Below are positions 1 through 11,222 of a stretch of DNA of 64,000 nucleotides, piece after piece; the first letter of the stretch is position 1, and every line of letters starts with the position of its first letter. Both the position numbers and the translations under genes were made by a program. The DNA comes from Plazaster borealis (Eukaryota > Echinodermata > Asteroidea > Forcipulatida > Labidiasteridae). Under the pieces are notes generated by a model, which ran no database searches, was not told the DNA's origin, and saw nothing but the letters and a program-made list of their open reading frames with translations. The stretch is taken from positions 2,691,501 through 2,755,500 of the forward strand of contig CM037461.1 of the NCBI GenBank assembly GCA_021014325.1, in the 5' to 3' direction.

Positions 1-111
1 TTACATATTTTGAATGTTACTATTGACATCAACATTTTCCCCAAGTTTCAAGTGATAAAATGTTATCCTTTTCTAATTCGCTAATTAGCTCAAGGAACAT
101 TTTCCCAAACT

Positions 112-592
112 ATCGGTTTTGCGTTTTCACGAACAGCCACATTTAGATTTGCCAATTGTTATATTGAAGTACATAGCGCTGGCATGGTGCGAACAAAGGC
201 TACTCTGCGTTTTCAGCTTTCATGAAGGGACAATTTGTATGACCTATATAAATTTTAGTTTTCACGAACAGACACTCGTCGTTTACGCATTGGTTTGTAC
301 ACAACCCGCTCACGTACGCGCTGCACACAGACCTCGTTTTGAAGTTTTCACAAAGGGAAACTTGTGTTTATCTCTCTTAATTTTATAATTAAAATTTTAT
401 AATTAAAATAGCAACAGACTTGCATGATTTAAGATCTCCACTTTTATGCTTGGAAAAATGTCAGCGTTTCAATAAAAAACAGTGTCCGAAACAGTGATTT
501 CAAAAATAGCTTAACTTCAAAAGTGGATTTCTCCAAACATGAAAGTTTTGTGGAATGGCCTAAATTGCCTCTTCGTGAAAACAGTGACGATA
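112..592. mobile_element. Palindromic element with TTTTCACGAA ends
   Basis: TTTTCACGAACAGCCAC near the left end, with further copies inside, faces CTTCGTGAAAACAGTGACG at the right. It is a degraded relative of the better copy at 58344-58808. Confidence 0.5.
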
Positions 593-594
593 TG

Positions 595-1137
595 CAAATA
601 TAAAATAACAAACCGGTGCATATTTGGGCTCAATCAATCATCAAAGTTACTGCTTGCAAGAAAATAATGAAAGAACCAAAACCATCCATGTTACATAGAA
701 GTGTGTGCTCTTAGATGTCTGAGAAAGGCTTACTTCCTGATGCCTTTCTCAGATTCAAATATTTGGGTGAAAAATGTCCTCTTTCTCTAAAACTACATTA
801 CTTCAAAGAGGTCGATTCTAACAACATTATAAGTTATCACACAAGCGCGAGTGGTATACGGTTTCCGTATTGCACGAGCGCGCGTGTGATAACGTATTTA
901 TCTTCAAGCAAACTTGATGCGCAGTTAGAACACACAATACGCAGGGTGTGATATGGGCCGTGCAATATAAGTTTATATATCACACTCCTTGTTGCTATGG
1001 ATCGACCAACCAGAATCGAATATTCAGGCCTGCGCGAAGATAATTTATAATATCAACAACTCTCCAGTGCTCTTTACCAAGTAAGGTTTTATGTTCATTC
1101 ATTTTGGAGTTATGTACTAATTACCTAAGGTGTCCCT
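595..1137 (+). mobile_element. T2 MITE split by a hairpin insertion (826-1052)
   Basis: T2 sequence runs from ACAAACCGGTGCATATTTGGG to GAGGTCGATTCTAACAAC and resumes at ATCAACAACTCTCCAGTGC, ending at a TTTAAAGG junction. The insert contains GTTATCACACAAGCGCG facing CGCGCGTGTGATAAC. The small open frame at 715-951 is a by-product. Confidence 0.65.
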
Positions 1138-1711
1138 TTAAAGGCATACCTATGGTAATTACTCCAAAATTTAATTACCATAAGAAAAATTACTTGGTTA
1201 AAACTCTGCATGTTGCCATCGCTCACTTAATATTGAGTGTCAGTTTTTAATTAAAAAGTCGGCACTCCGCCAATTTTTAATTTTTTTTTTCTAAAAAATT
1301 CCAAGTTCCACATTTATACCTAGCCAAATAGCATGCTAATTGTCTTGTTACCATTTGGGTTTTTTTAATCCATCAATGACCAGCTCTCCCGGAATGCCCA
1401 TAGGAATTGTACAGCAATTACTCAGCATTGGTACTAATAAGATAAAGTGGTATACTTTACAAAGAGTGTGGGCTCATCTTAAAATTAAATTTGCTTGAAT
1501 TGATTTTATTTAGTCAATGTATAATGCTTTGGGCGACTTAAAAGTGATTTGGATTTCAACAAAAATGTACTACACGCTAAAATCTAACTGTTACTCAATA
1601 AGTCAATGATGGTGTCCGAGTGTGGATTTTTTTTTGATGGTGTCACGCAGGGTTTTAAGAAGCACTGCAGCTGTTGATAATGTATACAATTTTGAGAAAC
1701 GATTCCCTTCT

Positions 1712-1990
1712 ATTTAATAGATGTTAAATTTGCATCGAGGATTTTACCCGTACACCCATGTGTGTAACGCACTGTATACTCAGTACTTACCCGAGTCCTC
1801 TGAAAAAAATCACAGTTCCTCTAGCTACTGGGCAATCTCGGTGGTCTAGTTGGTAAGACATCTGCTCTGGAATGGCAAAGGTCGTGGGTTCGAATCCCAC
1901 CCGAGTAATATGCCTGTGATTTTTTTTCTGAGGACTCGGGAAAGTACTGAGTATACAGTGCTTTACACACATCGGTGTACGGGTAAAACC
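1712..1990 (+). repeat. S5 tRNA-derived SINE with flanking inverted repeat
   Basis: The tRNA-like core has an A-box-like GGTCTAGTTGGTAAGAC and B box GGTTCGAATCC. The downstream body (CTCGGGAAAGTACTGAGTAT ... CATCGGTGTACGGGTAAAA) is mirrored upstream at about 1747-1815, so the core sits between inverted arms of about 70 bp. The whole interrupts a T1 element. Confidence 0.7.
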
Positions 1991-2218
1991 AAAATATAAG
2001 ATTCCCTTCTAAGGAATGTGAGAAACATAGATTGTGTATTCCAATTACGAATTAGGCTAGTCTTCCTGTGTGGACATAGTAATAGCTCCAGATTTTCGGC
2101 AATATCTCAAAAACGCTACCACCTTTGAAATTAAATTTTCAAAGGTTAGTTTTATGAAATATCTACATTTAGGGTTAAAACAATTGAATGGTTCAAAAAA
2201 CAAAAGTATACTTTGCCT

Positions 2219-2616
2219 TTAAAGGGTCTGTATATGTTTGGTAATGACTCTGAAAATTAATTGCAATAAAAACTTACTTGGTAAAAAGTATAGCAGGTTT
2301 GGATAGTATAATGCATTTTGAGAAACTTTTCACTTTGAAGTACTGCATGCGGTTATGGAAAAAGATATCACTTTTTATCACAACAAATTTGAATCTGAAT
2401 AGCGTTACTGCAGTAACACTTCTCAGATTGTGTATTCCAATTGCAGATTATTCTTCCTGCGTGGACATAACTGATTTTAGGCGATATCTCAAAAACTCTA
2501 CCACCTTTTGGAATGAAATTTTCACAGGTTAGTTTTATGGTATATCTACAACTACATGTATATAGGATTGAAACAAACAGTGGGTTCCAATTACCAAACG
2601 TATACAGCACCTTTAA
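2219..2616 (+). mobile_element. T1 MITE, full length
   Basis: It is bounded by TTAA at both ends with ends AAGGGTCTGTATATGTTTGG and CCAAACGTATACAGCACC. The body contains GATTGTGTATTCCAATTGCA. The TTAA at 2219 is shared with a preceding T1 remnant and the TTAA at 2613 with the next element. The open frames on both strands here are not genes. Confidence 0.75.
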
Positions 2617-2959
2617 AGACCTGTATTGTACACTTTTGGTAACAGCTCAAAATCAGTGTCCACATTTTGTGTGATTCAACATATGCATGGACAAATAAAC
2701 CTGTGAAAGTTTGAGCTCAATTGGTCATCGAGGTCACGAGAAAATAGTGAAAAGATACCGCATGTGTTTTCTGTTTTTTTTCAAACATCAAGTTTTTATC
2801 GCGCGTGATAAAAAGTATTGTTTTAGAAACGATAGCATTTTAGGCAGAAATATTTTAAGGAACCCTTTCTACCATTACTTACTTTAAATCATGTAAGTTT
2901 TGTGTGAATCTGTAAACATTTTGTTTTTCGATCTTACCAATAGTATACAGGGCCTTTAA
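2613..2959 (-). mobile_element. T9 MITE
   Basis: It is TTAA-bounded, with ends AAAGACCTGTATTGTACAC and AGTATACAGGGCCTTT. The body GTGAAAGTTTGAGCTCAATT and the TTTTTATCGCGCGTGATAA motif recur in inverse orientation at about 29035-29378. Confidence 0.7.
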
Positions 2960-3585
2960 ACATAGGTGTTCAAGGCTGTCTTTCCGTTTATTTGTGAAAC
3001 AATATGATCTGTGGTTCAGGCAAAGTCCAGTTATTTTTGGAACTCATTGTTGTATACAAGGTTTTTAATTAACCACAAGGAAGGATGTGTAATTATCAGG
3101 AAATGTTGAAGTTCCAATCGAAGAGCTCACTGATTATAACATGCATACTTATGCTAGTACATGTATGCCCGATTCCTTTTTAAAATGTATCAAATGTAAA
3201 AAAACAAATTAGGTTATGCCCAGAAATAATTAAATTAAAAGGTATACGTTGGTAGCTTTACAATGGTTGCTTTGTTGTTTCCTTCTGCTCTGTGTGTTTT
3301 TAAAGTAATAATAAGTGAATGAGACAGATTTAACAGGGGATATATCTGTGGAAAAAGGAGAAGGCAAAGACAAAAAGTTGGTAGTCATTTCCTTCTTGGA
3401 TATTCAGACCATGGGGTTGAATGGTCTGGAGGCGCCTTATCCACAGTTTCTCCCTACTCAGACAAACAGTCTCTCTGTGTATAATTTGTTGTGTAAAAAC
3501 AAATTATATTCTTTATCCCTGATGCAAAGTTAGCATACATGTAAATCGTTGCGGTACCTGCTGCTAACACATATTATTGGAACTG
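2960..3585. other. Unassigned spacer
   Basis: AT-rich sequence with no recognised repeat. A 72-codon open frame at 3315-3533 has no family resemblance and no splice context that I could support. Confidence 0.4.
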
Positions 3586-3965
3586 CCTCTAGCCACCGGG
3601 CTAGATCGGTGGTCTAGTGGTAAGACACTTGGGCCCAATTTCACAGAGCTGCTTAAGCAGAAAATATTACCAAGAAAGTTTCTGCTAAGCACAAATAAGC
3701 AGGATACCAGTCACAGATCGTACATGTGACATGGTAGTTTGGCTGGTAACCTTACTCTGGTAAGCATTTTTTTATTGTGCTGAGCTACTTTTTGTGCTTA
3801 AGCAGCTCTATGAAATTGGGCCCAGCTCTAGCAATGCAAAGGTCGTGGGTGCGAATCCCACCTGAGTGATATGCCTGTGGATTTTTTTTCACAGAACTCG
3901 GGAAAGTACTGAGTATACAGTGCTCAAATACACATCGGTGTAAGGGTAAAAACAAATTATATTCT
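3586..3965 (+). repeat. S5 SINE interrupted by an H3 MITE (3632-3822)
   Basis: The SINE head GGTCTAGTGGTAAGACACTT is cut and resumes at GCTCTAGCAATGCAAAGGTC, with B box GGTGCGAATCCC. The insert has H3 ends GGCCCAATTTCACAGAGC and GCTCTATGAAATTGGGCC and is followed by CAG. Confidence 0.8.
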
Positions 3966-4740
3966 TTATCCCCGATGCAAAGTTAACATCTATGAAGTCT
4001 CTCTGTGGTTACCTAGTGCCTCAATGCCTTGTAAAATCACGTCAGAAAAACCTTTAATCCAACTTTAAAGCTCATGAGGTTTGACTTCATTGATGAGGAC
4101 TTTACATTTCGGTCCCTTCCCCTGAACAGGTCCGGACAAACATATTCTTTAAAACAAATTACCCCCGATGAGCAAATCCAATCTGATGTAAACTAGCCGG
4201 CCATTGAAAAACCAGTCAACTGCACTTTCAGCACAGTCCAGCGCTCATCTCCAATTGTGCACCCTCGCTTGTCCTGATTTGGGAAGAGGGACATTCCGAA
4301 CGGGATTACAGGGGGGATTCCGGCAGGGGATTAAAGCCTTCCTTGATGCAGGGATTGACACAACATTGGATTGCTGAGATTGTGGGTTGATTGTGTCCGA
4401 TGTGCACTGAGTGTTGAGCTGGTGTTATAGAGCTGAGCTTAAAGGCAAAGATAACACAATGTTGTTCTTTTTTCATCCATATACAAAGGTATTTTCAAGG
4501 TTGTTGGGGCAGCTTAGCTCTCCTTTAGTTTATACAACAAGTTCTTAGGAGATAGTTTATCATGGTGGTGGTGTAATTAAAGATCTAAATGCACCTACTT
4601 GTGTCGAGCAGCCTATATGTTTTGAACCTTTCTCATGGTATATTATCTCCATCACTGTCCATAATTCAGACCGGCCAACATTTGCATCTTACAATCGGGG
4701 AGATTTTGTACGACAATCAGGGAGATATTTAGAATTATAG
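3966..4740. other. Spacer without recognised gene
   Basis: The stretch is richer in GC around 4080-4440, but I found no convincing exon on either strand. An exon of the THSD7-like gene cannot be excluded. Confidence 0.3.
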
Positions 4741-4780
4741 TCAACATAATAGGGACAAGTTTCCATAATCAGGAAGATTT

Positions 4781-4990
4781 TCAAATTTGTTCATCAGAAC
4801 ATGGAAAGATAAGTTTAGTTTCAGGGAACTTTCTACAGAATCAGGGAGAGTTGTAAACTTTTTCATCAGAACATGGAAAGATAAGTTTAGTTTCAGGGAA
4901 CTTTCTACAGAATCAGGAAGAGTTTCTAATTTGTTCATCAGAACATGGAAAGATAAGTTTATTTTCAGGGAACTCTCTGCAAATTGACAG
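4781..4990. repeat. 72-bp tandem repeat, about three copies
   Basis: TCATCAGAACATGGAAAG recurs at 4791, 4863 and 4935, exactly 72 bp apart. Because 72 is a multiple of three, both strands stay open (66 and 90 codons). Diverged single copies of the same motif (TTTCTGCAGAATCGG.GAGAG) occur near 50400-50530 and 51000-51110. Confidence 0.8.
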
Positions 4991-5506
4991 CTCTGATAAT
5001 TATCAGATTCCATAAAAACTTTAGAGTATAGTTCTACTTGTCAATCTACAAAAGCTGTAAAGAGACATTGGCTCGATTTCACAAAGCACTAAGATTCATC
5101 TTAAGATGGGATCTCAGTATCACCATTGTGAGTTGTATTGTGACATCACACTAATTGGCTCAGCAATTAAGGCTGATTCACAATTTAAGGTCAATCTTTG
5201 CAAAGCACCAAGATTTATCTTTTGATGAGATGGTCTTGACATTTCGAACAGTATACTCTGCTCGTTTCTCCTGAAGACAAGCACAGTTTACTGTTCGAAA
5301 CGTTAAGATCCCACCAGCTCTTTTCAGAGCCAACACTCCTACCAAAAGAGATTTGCACATGGTTGTACCCGCAAGTTTACCAGTTATAGTTACTTCTAAA
5401 AGTTATTCTCACAAAATTTGAAGTAAGTGTTAGAGATTTAAAGGGTGCAAAAAATTGTTAATGGCCTGACGTTTTGACACTTGCAGTGTCTCTTTGAAGG
5501 CTTAAT

Positions 5507-5537
5507 GACAACACAACACAACACAACACAACACACA
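5507..5537. repeat. (ACAAC)n microsatellite
   Basis: A run of ACAAC units. Confidence 0.8.
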
Positions 5538-6309
5538 TAAACAGGTATACAAGTGTAAAAGAAAATAAGTGGTCGGTAGCCGTGTCAGTCAGGTAATTGC
5601 AAAGAGGTTAAGTCAAATGTAGTACTTTAATGACTAACTAGTAATAAATAAATATCTGCATATTATTAAGCTTTCGTGGCAACAACTACTTCTTCAGAAG
5701 CAAAAAGAAAAAACAACTTCAACCAAGGTATGGACCAAGGTTTCAGTGTCTTGCCGACACTAAAATTCGATGAGGTTTTGATGGTTGGTGATGCCTTCAT
5801 AGAAATGAATGTCACAATAGTACAGCAGGGCTCGAATTTGGCTTGTAGCTCAATATGTTTACTGGACCAGAATTTATGTTACACAACCAGAATCTTCATT
5901 ATAAAGAAAGAGCTTTCTAGTTTTAACATGTACACAGTATGTAATTGTTATTTATTTATACTTGTGTAAGCACTACAAGAGAAGATTATCTCATATTTGT
6001 GTAATGGGTTAGTATATTTTGATACTCTACGATATTGTATTACACAGACTCAAAGTCAACATTTGAACATCAATTTCTTTCTGTTAGTGTTAACACTAAT
6101 TGTTTTACAGTGATGTATTATTATTCAATTGAAAAACACATGACTGCCGGACGGACTTGTCAGTTCAATTAAAAAACACATGAGTGCCGGACTTGTCAGT
6201 TTATGAATGAGTTTACTGGCCCAGGGCTAAAATCACTGGACTTGGGCCTGCACTCCAGTGTCAAATTCGAGCCCTGGTACAATGTAACCCCCAACATGGC
6301 TTCAACATT

Positions 6310-6801
6310 AGGCCACATAAAAAAATAAAATTGTTGATCGTCCCCGCCCGACCCTACAAAACCCCGCGACCCCCATTTTTTTTTTTTTTTAAATCATAAA
6401 AAACTGGTATTTTTAATGATCTTTTCAGTCAAATTTGGCTTCCAGATTTTTCAGCTGATATTTTTTCAAAATCCATAGGTCAGAAATAGATGATTGAAGA
6501 AAGATTATTCATGTTGGCAAAACAAGACAAAATTCTTCAAATATTTACTTAGGCTGCGTTTTATTTTTTTGAAAGTGTTACAGAAAAAGTCATCTAGGAT
6601 TTGAAAGGGTTCAACAAAACAATTAAAAACATCAAAATCACACAAACCCTTTGTTTTATAGTAATTATGATGATATCTTTATTCTTTATTTCATATTTCG
6701 CCATGTCACAAAAAAAAACAAAAAAAACAAAAACGCCCTCCTACTCCCCCACTTCCCATAAAAAAAGGACGATCAACAATTTCTTATTTTTATGTGGCCT
6801 T
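6310..6801. mobile_element. MITE with about 35-bp terminal inverted repeats (GGCCACATAAAAA)
   Basis: GGCCACATAAAAAAATAAAA ... TTGTTGATCGTCC at the left is mirrored by GGACGATCAACAATTTC ... TTTTTATGTGGCC at the right. A partial copy lies at about 11788-12145. Confidence 0.78.
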
Positions 6802-6946
6802 ATCAAGGTCTATTGTTTGCAAACTCATTGTTTTTATGATTGTTTTGTGATGAATGTGGTTTGCTGATGTATTGTCTCTTCCATAACAGGATAGGTCTGA
6901 GAGATAACCATCTTCATGTCCTGTACATGTAGTATCATCCATTGTT

Positions 6947-7510
6947 AAAGGCAAAGTATACCTTCTTTTTTGTTTTAATCCTAAATATGTATGTATGTAG
7001 ATAATACATTAAAGGAACATGTTACAGAATTGGTTTTTGCTAACAAAACAGTTGCTGGCAGTGTAAGCACTTTATATAATCCACCATATACATAAACTGA
7101 CAAACCTGTGGAAGTTTGAGATCGATCGGCCATCTGGGTCACGAGAAAATAGTGAAAAACCGATTACATATTTGCATGTGTTATACAATGCATGAATAAA
7201 ACGCCCATGAGCGATAAACTCCAATCGGAAATTAGTTTTATTTATTTCTCAACAAGTATGGCATTTCAGACAGAAATATTTCTATGGATGTTTTCTACTA
7301 TTATCATCATTAGACCGTGTAAGTTTTATGTAAATCTGTGATCTTAAAGAAAATTTTAATTACCAGTTCTGTAACGTTCCTTTAAAACTAACTTTTGAAA
7401 ATTTAATTTCAAAAGGTGGTAGCGTTTTAGAGATAGAGATATCGCCGAAGAATCTGGAACGGTTATGTCCACGCAGGAAGAATAATTCGCAATTGGAATA
7501 CACGATCTGA
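6947..7510 (-). mobile_element. T1 MITE interrupted by a T8 MITE (7009-7385)
   Basis: T1 sequence ends at about 7008 in a TATGTAGATAATACA context and resumes at 7386 with AACTAACTTTTGAAAATTT. The T8 insert is TTAA-bounded, with ends AAGGAACATGTTACAGAAT and AGTTCTGTAACGTTCC. Removing it restores T1 with one TTAA. Confidence 0.8.
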
Positions 7511-8284
7511 GAAAAGTTTCATGCCTTGGGCCAGTAAACTCAGGACTGGTCCTCAGGTGTTTTAACTTGCATTTGGCCAGCATACCACTGTTAAGGGAGA
7601 ACGTTACTGAGGAGGAAAATGATAAAATTTGTTCTAAAACCAAAAGGTTCAGTCTGCCAATAAAATTATTTCCAAAAAGATCAAAAAAACAATAGGCCTT
7701 ATTGGATGCATGTATGAGAGCGAAGTCGCAGAATATAATCACAAGGTAAAATCTGGATTTTCATGCAAGGCGAGCTGAGTGAAATGGAAAAGCCAGATTT
7801 CACCGTTTTTTTTTTGACAATACACAAACAAAATTCATTAAATATAATTAGTTTTCTCACACTACTTAGATCCTTGTCATATTGAAATTTGTTAAAACAC
7901 AAAATAGACACGGAAACTCGCTACCAACACTCTGAAAATTCTTTATCAGCAAACCCTTCTAAACAATGTGGAAGACTCCATATAGACTCCAACCTTGTTT
8001 GACTGACACGACCTTTCCTCATTTGAACAAATTGGCGGGCAACGATTAAAAGGGAACAACGCTGTGAAAGCGTCCAGTAACTATCCATATTGGACTCCAA
8101 TATTAAATTGTAGAGCGTCACGACAGTATAGGCTACATGGCAAAATAATGGATGACACGCGACGCATGTTTCACAAATCAAAAGGATCTCTGTGTATGGT
8201 ACTAAAAGTTAGTTAACATTAGGTTATGGTCACTTTACATGTGAGTTTAATAATATTCACTGGTAAAGAAAACAATCCGCAGTC

Positions 8285-8710
8285 ATTAAACTTGTTAAAG
8301 GTAGAATCATACTTTGGTAATGACCCCCCCCCCCCAAAAAAAAAGCATCCTTGGAAATTGTTTTGTCTGAAATGGACCCGTTAATTAGAAATTAAAAAAG
8401 ACATTCGAATCTGAGAAACATTCATGCATGAATCATTTCTCAGATTTCTGAGGGTTGGTGTCTATTCGCAAATGCTAGGGCCAGAGATGCGGTTGGCACC
8501 AGCTGTAACCTCGCTAAATGAGGATGGATTCTACGCTCTTCGATGGAAATACCATGACAGTTTTTTGCTGCTTTCTCATAAAAATAGATCATGGCTTGAA
8601 TTTGGGGGAAAAATCCACAAGACCACAAGCTTGTGGCTCAAAATGTTCACTGCACCAGAATTCATTTTACAAGACTATATCAAAATCAGAAAAACTTCCT
8701 GGCCCAGTTT
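8285..8710 (+). mobile_element. T7 MITE remnant
   Basis: It starts TTAAAGGTAGAATCATAC and shares TTTCTCAGATTTCTGAGGG and GGCCAGAGATGC with other T7 copies at 20424-20880 and 42735-43480. The open frames here are repeat-derived. Confidence 0.65.
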
Positions 8711-8724
8711 AACATTCATTTAAG

Positions 8725-9088
8725 TTAAAGGAACGTTACAGAACTGGTAATTAAAATTTTCTTTATGGTCACAGATTTACATAAAACTTACACGGTCTAA
8801 TGATGATGATAGTAGAAAACATCCATAGAAATATTTCTGTCTGAAATGCCATATTTGATGAGAAAGAAATAAAACTAATTTCTGATTGGAGTTTATCGCT
8901 CATGAGCATTTTATTCATGCATTGTATAACACATGCAAATGTGTAATCGGATTTTCACTATTTTCTCGTGACCCAGATGGCCGATCGATCTCAAACTTCT
9001 ACAGGTTTGTCAGTTTATGTATATGGTGGATTATATAAAGTGCTTACACTGCCAGTTAGCAAAAACCAATTCTGTAATGTTCCTTTAA
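8725..9088 (+). mobile_element. T8 MITE, inverted relative to the copy at 7009-7385
   Basis: It is TTAA-bounded, with ends AAGGAACGTTACAGAACTGG and AATTCTGTAATGTTCC. It is about 364 bp and nearly identical to the other copy in reverse orientation. Confidence 0.8.
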
Positions 9089-10040
9089 CTGTTTTTATTT
9101 GAACTTAAGCGCTAAGACATGATGTAAGAACAGATTTATTTCATTTGTCTTTATGGGTATTAAGTATACTTCATTATGTCATTATTCATAGAATTGAAAG
9201 GTATTTTATCAGAAGTCCTCAAAGTCAACATTTGAGCATATTATTTTTTGTTCAAGATGTTACAATACCCAGTGAGGCATTATTCTTCATTCATATTCAA
9301 TTAAAAAACACAAGACCGCTGGACTTGTCCGGTCAAAAGTGTACTTTTGAAATGTGTATTAATGAATTGTAAGAAATTGTGTACAAGTGGTTTTAGTGCT
9401 AAGTTTTTATGTGTAATAGTGTTTTTAGACACGAAAAACCAAAATGCATTTTACAGTATATAATTATGTGTATGTGACAATAAAACAACTATACTATACT
9501 GTTATCATTAATTTTGCCAATAAATTTAATGGAGAAATTATCCCTAGAGAATGAATCACTGTGTGTGATGAGTCATCGTTAGATCACAACTTGAGTCATG
9601 TGCAATGTGCTGGTCAAAATGTGCCACTTTGATGTTTTATGACGGAAGACCCATAGATAGTCTAACTGCCCTACGCATAACTCACAGGAAACGTTAAAGA
9701 TACCACCGACCGTGGAATAAAGGATTTCACTTAACATAGTATGCATTTAATTTTGTTTTTACCCTTTTGTTTTTACCCTTTACATGCAATAGTCTTTCTC
9801 CTCGATGCAAAGTTAACATCTAAACAAAGTATGCATAAAATGAGTGTAACGACTAGTTATAAAAGATCTAGACATTGTATACACTCGGCATGAAAGGAAG
9901 ACAAATTAAAAAAAACAGCAACTTTGTTAATGTTTGGTGTGTGGGTTGGGGTTGGGGGTGTTTGGTGTATGGGAGGGTGTACATGTATAATGGATGGTTC
10001 AAAACCCTATAAGGGATGGGTGATGGGGAGGATTAAGGAA
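9089..10040. other. Spacer without recognised gene
   Basis: AT-rich, with a fragment resembling the S5 SINE tail near 9775-9825 (GATGCAAAGTTAACATC). The open frames at 9145-9372 and 9924-10115 have no family resemblance. Confidence 0.4.
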
Positions 10041-10044
10041 GGAC

Positions 10045-10215
10045 GTTTCTGTTTTAAATACGTGAGAGGAAAACCCCAGAGACTTAATCCAGGGAAAACC
10101 CTCACAGTCAGGTAGGGACTGAAACCTAATCCACGTAGTGCCTGGTGTGATTCGAACCGGGGTCCTAGAGGTGGAAGGTGAGGAAAGATACCACTACGCA
10201 ACCCGACCACACTTA
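10045..10215 (-). repeat. S11 tRNA-derived SINE, partial
   Basis: On the minus strand it reads a tRNA-like head with GTAGTGGTATCTTTCCTC and B-box-like GGTTCGAATCAC. Fuller copies are at 48715-48985 and 55257-55534. Confidence 0.6.
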
Positions 10216-10616
10216 GGAGAATACTTGGCTAAATGAGACACTTTTCTAAGCAATAACCTATCATTCCCCTAAAAATAAATAATAAATAAAGTATTAAAAA
10301 GAAAAGAAAAAAGAAAAAAGAAAAAAGTAAACACTACTAAATAATTCGTTCTTAGCGCACAATCCAAGGAGCTACGTACGATTAGATCAAGACAATTTAA
10401 AGCATACAATGTATGTTATTCATCGGGCATACTTTTAGACCATTCCTTTAACTTTCTCAACTCCCTGGGGAGCATACAACCCCAAGCTGCTTTAAATTAG
10501 TGCTAAAGAAGTTAATCCAACACAATACTGTCTCAGGGCCCAATTTTATACACCTGGGTGAAGAGAAGCAATTATGTGCATTCTTTAAAAACAAAACACT
10601 GAAGCTTGTACAGTAC

Positions 10617-11222
10617 CTGTCTGCAGCTACTCCATTCCCCGATCTTCCACGTGTATGTCGGTAGGTGAACCTCAAACTCGCACCCGTCCAGCTCCGTGCA
10701 TGATTCACTCTCCGACAGCTCCCCGCACTCCTGGCCGCCGTTCCTCGCGGTCGTCAAAACCCGTCTCGTTCTGTACCTCGTCGCCGGGGAGCATGTTGAG
10801 CTGCACGGCGTCCACGCTGACCAGGTGGTCATCACGCAATCCTCCGGACAGGTGTCGCACGGTCGGAATGTCGACTCCAGAGAGGATAACGTGTCACAGA
10901 AATGCATCGGGACTTGTCTGTTATCAGGGATGTAGACACAGGTAATGTTTTGTAGTGAAGCTCCGCATAATGTGGCAGTTCTCAACTCGCATGCGCTCCA
11001 CCCATCATGTGATCTCCTGAATAGGTCTCGTTGGGGCGTGGCTTGAGTTACAACCCCAATCTGCCCGCCGTCAGTCTTGCCGATCGGTGGCTTCTTTTCT
11101 TCATGCTTGTTTGTGTTCGTCCCAGATTTGTTTGGAAATTTTGGGAGGGTGTCTTTTGAGCCGCCCCTGACAGATTCAGCCAGTAGTAAAAGTAGCAGTG
11201 TAAGTTGAAGATAAAGCATCAT
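10617..11222 (-). CDS. THSD7-like thrombospondin type-1 repeat protein, first coding exon (partial gene)
   Basis: This exon encodes the N-terminal 202 residues of a secreted or type I membrane protein with thrombospondin type-1 (TSP1) repeats. The start is the first of two adjacent ATGs (11222, 11219); the open frame continues upstream without another ATG. Residues 1-20 form a signal peptide with a leucine run. A low-complexity Lys/Pro/Asn linker follows to about residue 65. An atypical TSP1-like segment begins at WSACEL (75-80). A clear TSP1 runs from CPEDC (125-129) through WSAWTPCSSTC (134-144) to CTELDGC (175-181). A further repeat starts at YTWKIGEWSSC (190-200). Trp134 and Trp137 fit the C-mannosylation WxxW pattern, and NIT at 92-94 is a possible N-glycosylation site. 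The exon ends ACAG|GTACTG in phase 0. Alternating CP.DC...WS.W and Y.WK.G.W..C repeats are typical of THSD7A/B. The TSP1 assignment is firm; THSD7 itself is inferred. No downstream exon was recognised in the left 10.6 kb. Confidence 0.78.

Noticed and set aside
2278..2610. Open frames with recurring peptide LRLCIPIADYSSCVDI on both strands and at several loci
   Set aside because: They are translations of the T1 MITE body, repeated at 7356-7742, 15021-15263 and 19564-19830.
4741..5013. Opposed open frames of 66 and 90 codons
   Set aside because: They follow from a 72-bp tandem repeat whose period is a multiple of three.
10655..10945. Plus-strand open frames over the THSD7-like exon
   Set aside because: They are antisense shadows of the GC-rich TSP1 exon. 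The minus-strand frame has the signal peptide and cysteine/tryptophan pattern.
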